A stretch of 64,000 nucleotides of DNA from Rhizoctonia solani. Lineage: Eukaryota; Basidiomycota; Agaricomycetes; Cantharellales; Ceratobasidiaceae. Position numbers and translations under genes: made by a program. The stretch spans positions 310,001 through 374,000 of the forward strand of contig NC_057384.1 in assembly GCF_016906535.1 (NCBI RefSeq), written 5' to 3'. The notes below the pieces were generated by a model. It had not been told where the DNA came from. It searched no databases and saw only the letters and a program-made list of their open reading frames with translations. Numbering within the stretch: the stretch's first letter is position 1; every line of letters begins with the position of its first letter. Positions 34,931 through 45,544 of this stretch are shown here, one piece after another.

Positions 34931-36784
34931 ATGCCTTGGCCATTTAAAATTTCGGTGCTCTCTCCTTACAACATCACTGTTGCAATCTTGGGCCTACATT
35001 CTCTTATTCACTGGGCTGCATGTGTCTCTATCATTTCAGACAAGGTTTATGACTTGAGTATCGAGACCACTCTTCTTACTGTGTAAGCTTCGAATAAAAC
35101 TCAATCTGATCTAATCCCATCCTCACACTTGCGCGTTTGCAGATTCGGAACTATTCTCGGCTTTGTAATTTCAGTAAGTTTATTGATTACCAGTGATCTT
35201 TGGCCTACTAATCATGTATTAGTTTCGCACTTCGTCTGCGTTTGAGAGGTACAATGAAGGCAAGAAGCTGCTGTCGAGTATAGCCTATTCAAGTAGAATA
35301 TTTGCTCGGATAGGTCAGTCGTGTGTCGAACATCAGCTCCCTCCCATGATTGATTGTTGGCTCCCACATGTCAGTTTGGTTCCATACTCCCTCCGCTGAA
35401 AGTTCTGGAGTGAATGGACTTGAAGAAAAACATAACGCGATTAGCTTGATCCAAAAATTCAGCGTCGCAATCAAGCAACATCTCCGTGAACCCCCGCGCA
35501 AGCAAGACAAAGTAGTAGAGCAACTTGTTGAGTCTTTGCTCCTTCATAGTATTGTAAACTGTATCCTCAATGGTAGCAGATTTCCTACCAGGACAGGAGT
35601 ACTGGCGAAAGGAAACACGCAGATAAGAGTGGCGAGCCTACTGCGGGGAGTACTACACCTTCAATCGGTGACGCCGTGATCGCATTTGAGTTGCCCAAAT
35701 CTCAAGGCGCGAATGATTTGCACGATGAAGAAAAGCCGGTCGATCGTGGCTCACAAGGTCAAATGTCCGGGTTAAGAGATGGGTCCGGTGTACCAAGACT
35801 CAGCGTTCCTCTTGAAATTACTTTTCATTTGGTGGGCATTTATATAAAGGTGGACTTGAATAAACTTGAAGACTCCAATTATTAGAGCTCTTACATTTCG
35901 ATGCTTCAAAAGCAAGAAAATAATGCACAAAACACAAGTAACTTAGTATTTTCTCTCTTGTATCTAAATCCAATCGCTGACATACTTGAAGACATTCTAC
36001 TTAACACATTAAACGAACTTGTCAAGTCATTCACGGACCTTGAAAAAGTATCGGCTGATCAGATTCCGTTCTCGTGAGTACATACACTGTGACTTGTCGA
36101 GCTTTGTAACTGACGGACGCTCTCTATCTCGCTTGATCAGATATCGATCTCAACTTTGGGGCTGTACTTTCCTCTATATATTTTTCCTGGTGCGCTGAGC
36201 CTGTGTCAGAGTGAGAGTTATGGGGATACTTAGCTTGTGCTTTATATAGCCTTTCCAGCTATGGAGATCGCTGCGGTACATCACTATCCCGGGAACTTTC
36301 CTTGCCGTACGTGTTGGTGCGCTACCTCCCAGAATCTATTACTGAGCATTTCCACTAGGCAATAATATTCTGGGACTTCTTTCCGCAGGAGAGGAAATCG
36401 AAAGTAAGTGGTTGAAGCTAGCTTGCCAGTGAATATGTCACTAATGAATACATTCGTGCCGAGTAGACCCTTTTGGTGAGGCCCAGCAACTGGGTATATT
36501 CTAGGTGTATGCGATTGCTAATATTTCGCACGTACTTACCCGCCACCCTCAATAGATGATGATCGGGTGAGTTAAAGCTTCCAATCAGCTATTTGACCCT
36601 ACTCACGTTTCATATTAAATAGAACGACTTGGACATGAAAACGTTTTGCGACGATCTCAAGGGAGAACTTGACCTATTCTTGAACGGTCAGATACCGGCC
36701 CCTGATCCGGAAGAGTGGAAAGTTCCGATCGACGGGATCTCTCAGCGTCTGAAAGACAAGGAACAGGAGCATTCGAATTCCTAG
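34931..36784 (+). CDS. Bestrophin-family anion channel, copy 2 (tandem paralogue, partly degenerate)
   Basis: Recognised exons: 34931–35082, 35143–35173, 35223–35313, 35375 onward, then 35886 onward, ending at 36784. It matches copy 1 in order and intron positions: HWAACVSIISDK, FGTILGFVISFRTSSAFERYNEGKKLL, SSRIFARIVWF, KFSVAIKQHLRE, VPLEITFHL joined to SSYISMLQKQ, and PFSYRSQLWGCTFLY. Near the end are GDDRNDLDMKTFCDDL and the short tail EHSNS. The DIWPLSLLIQAFPHRF segment of copy 1 is not found and the loop after position 35480 is in changing frames, so the product may be altered or the gene decaying. It lies 0.7 kb downstream of copy 1 in the same direction. A further 5' exon is possible. 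Confidence 0.72.
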
Positions 36785-37522
36785 TTGAATGGGTGTTGGA
36801 TGAACATTTGAGTACCGAGGGGTTAGTGAAAAGGGCTCGAGTGACACGGCAATGATTGGGAAAAAATGCACAAGTAGCGATGGGGCTATGTTTTCAAGTC
36901 GGAATTATAAGATCATGATTAGGCATATGTATATTTGCATCACTCTGAGCGCGCGGTCCCAAGTCGAGTATACAAAACGATAGATGTAGTTGACTCTGAA
37001 AGGATATGAGATGATAGGGCTCAAGCGGTGCATATCGTCTCATCAGCGATTAAAACCAAAGATAGATACTGTGCAACTTTGGGTCCCTAGATGCAAGCCC
37101 GCTTGGCAGGTTTGAGTTTCAAAGTACAAAAGTGACAAAAGGCTCGGTGACTGGTAATAGTCTCGTGGCTAATTATATTTAACAATACCATTCAGCAGAG
37201 AGCCACCGTCAAATGCTTACGAATGTTTGCAGTGGTCCTGCGCTTATAGAAGCATAGCCACCTGATCGTGAGCCACGAGAAAAGTTACCGAGTCGAGCGT
37301 GACAACTTGTAAGCGCCCAAGTTGTTTTCATCACGTGGGACCAAACGTTACGCGCTCTCTCTTGTCTCCTTTGCCTCGCCTCTCACAAACATAAGCGTCA
37401 CAGGGCCAGGAGTGGGTGGCCGTGTCGCTGGAAGATATCCGAATCTCGCTTGCTGGGATCACTAATGTGAGTTGAATGAAATAGGCAGTAGTAGAGTATG
37501 AGCTAATGAGGAAAGTAGTAAA
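36785..37522. other. Intergenic, no supported gene
   Basis: Spacer between bestrophin copy 2 and NUP192. It presumably holds the NUP192 promoter; 37330–37420 has pyrimidine-rich tracts (TCTCTCTTGTCTCC) common in fungal promoters. No other element was seen. Confidence 0.4.
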
Positions 37523-40500
37523 ATGGAGGTGTCATACTGGGATAACCTGAATGCATTCCTTGCCAAGGCTCTGCGTGAACCGACAAGGCAACTGGAACAA
37601 GAACTATACTACAAGCTTGAAGATGCAAAACCCCGCTTCCTGGCGCTATTGGATGTGCCACCACGGAACTCGGGGGAAGAGGCAGAACTCAAGAGTGGTA
37701 TGTCCTATTTATTTCTGCTTGTATCTCCTCATTGTTCCCTAGGCAAAGCAACGATCAGCGGTGTACAAAAAACATACAATAATGACTTTGTTCAAGTCGC
37801 TCTCTTTCTCGCTCAGCAACTCGACTGCTCCGAGCGCCATGTCGCTGGCATACTAGACCATGTCTTATCTGATGATCCCGTGGAGAGTGCGTTACGAGCT
37901 GTCCAGCAGTTCTACGAGAGCAGACAGAATGTTCTCTCTACTCTTCAGCTCATACTCGACAGCGCCATGGGCATGAACATGGTTGAGCCCACTATACGCA
38001 CGAGACTCGTCGACTATGTCATTGGCCTAGCCTCGACTGGAACATTGGCCGAGAAGATTCTCAAGCAGATCGACACGAGTGGTGCTCTCATGCAGCGCCA
38101 GATGGCCAACCAGCGGAATGCGGGATCTACAACTGCCATTGGTATGTTGGCTATTGTCATTTCGACCCGTGCTAATGTGTTTGCAGGAACCGGCTTTTCG
38201 GCTGATCTCTATGCCCAAGTCGTCTCGGCTCTCCAATCCGAACGGCAGCAACTGGGTAATTTGCTGTTTGTGCTTGCAGGCTCGGGCGAACTGCGAGGCT
38301 CAGAAGTCGCCAAGATGGTTTCGTGGATATCCACTGTCTCACCAGATGAACCTATCATGGTCTATGTTCTCGCCGCGTGCCTCGCCGCTTTCGATGCTTC
38401 CTCACAGGTCGCTTCGGAAACTTCGTTCGTCAATCTCATCAAAACCGAACTCGCCAAACCCACATGGAAGATCCCCGAAACAAAAGCAGTCCTGACTATC
38501 AAGTGGTGTCTCTTTCTCATCGAAGCCTCCAATGGCGACGGACGCACTACCGACGCATACTCGGAATCCGATATCGAAAAACTTGTTACCGACTCGGTCC
38601 GTGCCGACGCCTTCCGCTACTTATCTGTGCTCCTCCACTCCTCGAGACCCCTGGACGCTGTGTCTCAAGATACGCTCGAGCTTGAATACGACCCTCTCCC
38701 TACTCCTACACCCGTCGATGGCCTTTTCTACAAATACTTGTTGAAGCAGGTCGAAATATTTTTGATCGCATTTGTCACCAGTCTCTCTCCAGTCCTCCGA
38801 AGAATGCGCCACGCAGATGAAGATACCAGCTCTCTCGCCGCATCTCGCTCCCAAGCCCCCCAAGCCAGCCCACATCCGTCACGCCTGGCCGACTTTTTCG
38901 TTCTCATAGCTCTTGTTTATTCTGATCAATCTCCGGACGAGGGTCTCAAGTGGTGGGATGACCGGCTGTACTCTTTCCTTCGATGGAGTGCCGAAGCCCG
39001 TGTCCCCTCATTGCTTAAACCACTATACAACATGTTTGGCTCTCTGGCACGCGGACAGAGCTGCGCAACCTATGCCTACAACTTTTTGTCTACCAACGGC
39101 GGACAGCGGGCTGGAACTACGGGCTGGTGCTCCTGGGCTGGTCTGTTTGGATCTCTCGACTGGTTGCTCACGTCTGTTCCAGACCAACGAACTGTGGACT
39201 CGGCGCTCGGAGGACGAGAACGCCAACCTCTGCCCGTTGATCCTGAGGAAATTCGCTCGATCATGGCCTTTCTCAGGGTACTCAGAGTCGTAGCTCGATA
39301 TTCGACAGCAGCTCGAGCGGCCCTTCTCGAAAACACACAATACAGGGCCGTGGCGGTCATGCTCGACCTCGTCCGTTCTCCCGTCGCCTTGGAACTCAAG
39401 GGCAAACTGTTCGACACTTTGGCAGCCTTTTGCGATGGGCCAGAACTGGGAGGTGAAGTCGCCCGATTGATGTGGGTCAGCCTGGAGCGATACGAAGTGT
39501 TGCCTGTGCGGTCCACAACCACGATGACGACCGGCGGGTGGAAGAAGAGTCGAGGTGTCCCTGCTGAACTGGAAGAAATCGAGGCCCCCGCGCGGACATA
39601 CCCCGCCACACTATCCTTCCTCCATCTCCTCAATGCGCTAGTCCCCTTCCCACCCGACAACCTCGGCTCGGGCCACCGTGTGGTCGGAACTGGCCCGTAC
39701 GTCAAGTTTGTGGTCGAGGACGTGCTGCTCAAGATCGACGCTCGTGAATACGCAGATCCGAGCGAGCGATGGAAGGTCACCGATGCCGCCCTCGAGTTTG
39801 TTCAACGCAGCTTGGACGGGTTTGATTTGGCTACGTTGGCCATTGGGGGTCAGGACGCTGTTCAAAAATTAGTGCAACACCCTGGGTTTGGCGTCTTGCT
39901 CCGTGTACTTGTCGACTCCGCAACCCGAGACGTCTTGTTTGGTATACTCGCTCTATCCGAATCGAACCAGGACCCGTACTTCGTTTCGTCCCTCGTGAGG
40001 ACGTTGAGGATCATCTCTCGCACGCTGGAGATTCAAGACTTGTTTATTGATTTGCTCATACCCTCTGCTCGTGCACTTTCGCTGGATGTGGATATCCCCG
40101 CGGTCGTCTCGACTGCCGACCAAATACTCCTGTGGCGCCCCGAAAGCGTCGTTCATATTGCCGGACTGGTCAACTACCGCCTATCACGCGAGGTCGTCCT
40201 TCTCTCTGTCAAACTCACGACCAAGCTCTCCCAGTCAACCTACTTCAACTCGATGGAAACCAGTGCGCTGTTCCCGCACCGCGTGAGCCGGTTGTTGGGT
40301 ATCCTCGGAGACGCGCCCACCGACGGATACGTGCGCGGGCTCAGGCTCGAGCCGGGCGAAGAGCAGCAGTCGGTGGAGGACCAAGTGCGGGATGCGATAA
40401 TCGATTTCTTGCTGGTGAATACGCTCCCCACGTCCCCCTCACCCAACTTTGCGCATCTCCTGCTTGGCTTCGACGTCAGTCACTCAACTACGGGCGGTGC

Positions 40501-43500
40501 GATGCCGATTCATGATTCACGTGCGATCGGAGCAAGGGAGACTTGTCTCGGTGTAGTGCTCGATATGGTCGGCGAAGGGATTCCACGACTCGATCGAAAA
40601 AAGACCAGAGCGGGGAAAACGGTGCAAGACCCGCTATTCGAGCGGCACCCCGTGTTTGCTGAAAAGTGCTACCGGCTCATCCACCAACTGTGCACCCACT
40701 CGCTCACGTTCGGGACCACGATCCGCTACCTCCGGACCCACGAAGACTTTTTCGCGCGTCAGCTGAGCGTCGTCTCGATGCGCCCACCGAGCGGGGACGA
40801 ACCCGACGGCACGATCCGACTAGTCGACAACTCGTCGTCGCGACGAGCTGCTTAGCCCTGGCTGCGTTTTTGAGGCTCCGAAGTTGGGTCCTCGACTTGG
40901 TCTCGCTCGAGTTGCATATCATGTCCGGCGTTGAACAGGACCCGCGCGCCTCGCGAATCTTGTCCATCTTGTTCCAAAAGCCGTCGGCTGGCTCAGGGCC
41001 GGGGACTGAAAACGCGCTGACTATTTTCGAAGAAGCGATGAATGTGCCTGCGCCCGGACAGGGCCTCATGCGTGTGCTCGAGCTCTTGGAGTCGCTCGCG
41101 TTCCATTGGACAGACGCCAAGGCGATCGAGCCCGTTCAGCTTTCATTATTTGCCGACCTCAATTTCGACTCGTGTTTGCGTCCGGACCCGACGGGATGCT
41201 ATGTCGTGGACGCCACTGCGCTCTTGAATCTCCTCACCCAACATAAACGAAATCTTCAAAACAAGGGTACTTGCCCACGCCCGAACACCACGCGCAGCTC
41301 AAGGCCGAGATGCGGTACTTGCTCGAGTGTTGTGCGCTGGAGAACAATCGACGGTTGATCGCCCATGCACGCGCGGCGGGGTACGAATCGTGGACCCGGT
41401 TGTGCAATGTGGCCTTGACGAGGTGTTTCGATTCCCTCCCGGACGAACATAGAGAGATGATCCTATTCGACGTTGTCCAAGCTTTACCGCCCGTCATCCT
41501 CTCAGCCGCCGAACCCGAAACGGCCATTTACTTATGCGAAACGCTGCTTTCCCTAGTTGCTAAACTCCGAGACGACCGGCACCACCAAGTTGTTCTTCAG
41601 TCGATTGTGGATGACCCAGTCGCTGCTACGTTACCCCCCGAGCGATTGAACGCGCTGTTGGGTGCGATTATGGACTGTGTTCTCCAGCCTGGGACGACGG
41701 AGCGTCAGAGAGGAAACTTGTACAGCGCGATGGTGCATTACGTCCAACTTGCGTTCTCGGCTGAAGAGAGAAGTTCACGAGAACACTCCAAGCTCGGTCA
41801 ATCGCAATCAAAACTCGCCCAATCCCAGTCTAAACTCGCCCAATCCCGACTGGACACATCAGCCGCCAACGCCGTCGTCCTCTTTGGCTCGTCTCCGAAC
41901 CCGACGACGGGCCGACGCTCGGGGCTCGAATCCAGCACGCTTCTGGTGCTCAACAAGTTTGTCGACCGACTCGTCCCGCTTGTCTGCCGAGACGCCATCG
42001 ACGGGTCCGACGTTTGGAAAACGATCGCGTTTACGTTTTTGGAGTCGCTGGTCAGGGTGTCGAGGATGGAAAAGGCGCATCGGGTGTTGGGGATCATGTC
42101 CCGTCAAGGATTCTTGGCTCATTTCGTGCAGAGCGTGGCGGAGAGCGAGGACCAGATTTTGGCTGTTCTAAAGCCTGATCCAGGTGCGATTTCCTCTTTC
42201 CCTTTAATGAAAATGTGCTAACTTTTGGTTTATTGTCGGTGGTATTAGAGAGTTTGAATGCGTTGTATGTGTACGAGGCCAAGATGTCCTTGCTTATCAA
42301 GATTGCGCAAACGAGACAGGGGGCGGACCGGTTACAGGACGCAAGGGTGCTTAGCGTCTTGTCCCAGTGCGACTTTTTGGATGCCAGGCCCGAAAAGGAT
42401 GTTGATTTCCGAAGTGAGTGCGAGTTGGAGAACGGCGAATGGGTACTAACTGTGGCAATAGATCTAGAATCATTCCTCCCCTCTGCACTTGAAAGGTACC
42501 ACCAATTCTTGTACCGGCTCTCGAAATCGCAACGAGCGTAGTATCCACGATTGGCTCCGACTCGCCGAATGTGGCCAAGCAGGTGGGCCATTATTGATTA
42601 ATCCTTTTTCAGGTTTGGTTGCTGACGACAAGCAGGCACTTAATTTCATTCTTGCGCACCGAGAAACGTGCTTGATGTTGTTCACGACCGAGGAGACTTA
42701 TCTCCCTCTAGCAAGTGTTCGAGAGTTGCATTTGTTCGTGGCATTGTGCGCTTTGGTAGCACCTCATGTGGATTCTAAAGATTTGGTGGGTTTCCTAATT
42801 GTTTCTCAGAGTGTCATTGTCTAATTATGGACCAGAATGATGCTCGTTCGTTCGGCCAAGTTCATGCTGCTGTGCTCGAGCTCGCTTCTCGTATTTTGAG
42901 CCAAGGAGGCTGGAGAATGAATGTTGTGCCCGTGACAGAGTCGGAGATGATCGATGCGAACCGAAAAGCCAAGGGTAAGTCGATAAATTTAAGACACTTG
43001 AAGCATCGACTGATCGATTTGGCAGGCATTGCGCACAGTAAAATGTCTGTGTTTGATCGACGAGCTCGAGAAGCGACGGATTACCTTCACAAGTGGATCT
43101 TGGTCTATTTATCTGCTATTAGCGAGAGGTCTATTGGTACGTGTTTTTGCATACTCTTTCAGAACTTGGCTTATGGAGATGTTTTAGGCACCACCGAATC
43201 GTTCCACCCTGTGCTGACTGCTGTTGCATCGACCGCACGTGAACCAGCCGCCATTGCCACCGGCAAACCATACCTTGCCGACGCGATCGCTGCTCTAAAA
43301 GCCAGTGTAGCCCGTTTATCATCGTTATTGGCCGAGCTCAAAGAGATACCAACCCAAACTGGGAGACTGAGCTTGGATGAGGTTGATGAGGTAAGCTTTT
43401 GGACTTTCTAAATTGGGTTCGGTATTAATCTCGGCACGAGTAGATTGTCCAAGCTGCCCAAGTCTCATTCTTCGACGATCTTGACATTCCACAACGGCGT

Positions 43501-44002
43501 GCATTTGCTGCACGCGAATTGGCCCTTGCGGCGGATGGATATCAGAGTGAAGTGAGGTCCATCTTGCGTATGTTCCCAATCTCTTATTTGTTGGAGTGAC
43601 TACTAAACAATTTTTTACAGATACCATCGAAATACTGCTACTTCTTTTGTGGCGGCACCTCAAACATTTCCTTTCCCCCAATAACCCAAGTGCAGAAGAC
43701 GCCGGCTCGTTTATGCGCAGTGTGAGCGCACCTATGCGCAGACCGGCCGTGATAGAACATCTACGCGCCGATGCAGAAGTCGCAATTCGGGAGATCACAC
43801 TCGAATTGGATGAGATTCAAGTGGTACGTTTTACACTCAAGGCCCCACTATGTGCAACTAACTCAATATCATTTAGCCCAAGGATGTCCTCGGAGCTACT
43901 GCTGATGCCGGCGCACGAGAATCCTACGTACACGTCTTGACACGGATGTTACGGACCGTGACTACGTTGGGTGGGCAGGACATGGATGAGGAGGATGACT
44001 AG
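37523..44002 (+). CDS. NUP192: Inner-ring nucleoporin Nup192/Nup205
   Basis: A very large alpha-helical protein of nearly 2,000 residues. It opens MEVSYWDNLNAFLAKALREP and runs as one long frame for 1,110 codons. That frame is only possible because two 45-nt introns (37698–37742, 38142–38186) are multiples of three without stops; both have clean GTATGT…AG sites and should be spliced. Typical Nup192 text follows: ALRAVQQFYESRQNVLSTLQ, LHLLNALVPFP, SLELHIMSG, MRYLLECCALENNRRLIAHA. It ends after several small introns (from 42184) with TTLGGQDMDEEDD. It scaffolds the inner ring of the nuclear pore. Frame corrections are needed near 40835, 41269 (ACTTG for ACTTTG), 42508 and 42583. Identity is secure despite those breaks. 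Confidence 0.92.
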
Positions 44003-45544
44003 ATAGGAAGCATTTATTTCTGAGGCTTACCAAAATAGTTTTGTAATGTTTATTGCTTGTTGTGTTAACGATTTTATCGGCAATATGAGACATAATTTCG
44101 GGGTCTCCGTTTTCTCAAGGCGTGGACTACTATGTGATGCAAGTGTACTTCAAATGGATAAAAATAATTGCAAGAGGAAACATTGACTGGCTTGGATCAT
44201 CCAAGGCCCTTCAGTAGTTTAACGACCATTTCCATTGTTTCACAGTGGGTGGTCTTTCGTGCTCCACTACTTCGATTACTTAGCATCGTAATCCAGTGAC
44301 GGCTGGCTACTTCGTTCAATCATACGCAGTAAATGTATGATATCCTCTTGGGGCACCCCCTACCACTCTAAATGTCGTGATGTGGCTGAAGACCCTACCT
44401 GTTCTAATTATCGATGGTTATCACTCAAAAAGCCTTTGGCTCCGCACAATGCCTTGCGATCTCATGCCAAAAAGGTATGCCTTCGTGTCTAAAAATCGAA
44501 TCCGATTCACAAACTCATACTCACGGCAGTGCTTAAAGAGATCAGAGTCATCGAATTCACCATGCATAGGGGGATGGTATCTCACAGGGAGAAGTATAAG
44601 TGGAAATCTTGTCCTTCCAGTGTGATTCAGTCGCGAGTTGGATTGAGGTTTTGAGATCACCCGTTCGGCATACATCCGAGTGCAGAAAAATGGCCCGCGA
44701 TTATTCAGTCGACTGCAGAAATTCCGTGAAATCGTCATCTTTTCCGTGCCCACGGGCCAGTTAACCAGCATAGCGAACTGCCTTACGAGTCGTAGACCCA
44801 TTTGTCGGAGCTTGGTAACACCTCGGTACGCGTCCCTACCACACATGCGCGTCGGGCATTGGTTGGCAACCCCCACTGTGGTGTGATAAGATCCTGAAAA
44901 TCAGTACATCAGTAAAAGTTTCCTTTTTTCAGTAGGATATGGCCTGAAAATTACAATGTTAGTATGCCTCCCTCAGCATGAATCAGACTATGGAAGAATT
45001 GATACCTAAAATCAGTATGTGTTGATCTTGATTTCAGCTCAATTCTCACTTAAACACACGCACTGATTTTCAGTATTATAACCTTGTACAGTGTCAGCGT
45101 GGCCTTACGCTCTTCACAACTGGGAAATCATGACTCGTTCAATCTACAGTTCTCGATGGTCGGATCATGGTGAACACACTATCTCACTAGTATAATATAA
45201 TTTTGCTGTGCGCATATACAAGGGGATGTGGGTGGGTATGCAATCTAATTGGTACTAATGATAGCGAACGACAAAACCGGAAAACGAACGACAAAAAGAA
45301 ACAAAACAAGACGAAACACCAACACTAACACATCCCACTCGTCTATCACGCATGTCTAGGTAGCGAATCAGGGAGCAGCCTGGCCCCATCATCGTTGTCC
45401 GAAAAGGTTGACATGGCTGTAGACAAGCTGATCTGACTCCGTTGCGTATTTTGGTCACTCGCGGACAGCACTCGACCCAAGCCCACGAATCCAGTTGGAC
45501 GTCTGGCTGCTTCCCAAGTTTGAATTACACCACTGCTCATCGTG
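44003..45544. other. Intergenic with a decayed gene fragment and a MITE-like element
   Basis: From 44860 to 44400 on the minus strand, a fragment reads QSNSRLNHTGRTRFPLILLP then YHPPMHGEFDDSDLF. It is clearly related to SRLSRIRRTTCPTALLPTRY and YQPPTYDELDDPDVF of the coiled-coil gene at 52.8 kb, so it is the remnant of a third copy. A MITE-like element follows at 44884–45082. No intact gene was seen. Confidence 0.55.
44884..45082. mobile_element. MITE-like short inverted-repeat element
   Basis: Left end GATAAGATCCTGAAAATCAGT (about 44885) is matched in inverse orientation by the right end ACTGATTTTCAGTATTATAAC (about 45062), an imperfect terminal repeat of about 20 bp enclosing roughly 160 bp without coding potential. 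A related sequence lies at 52070–52205, inside a decayed RING gene. I did not find clear target-site duplications. Confidence 0.45.

Noticed and set aside
41662..42122. Large alternative frames inside NUP192 (plus and minus)
   Set aside because: They are Arg/Ser-rich shadows of the true frame, which continues Nup192 helices.
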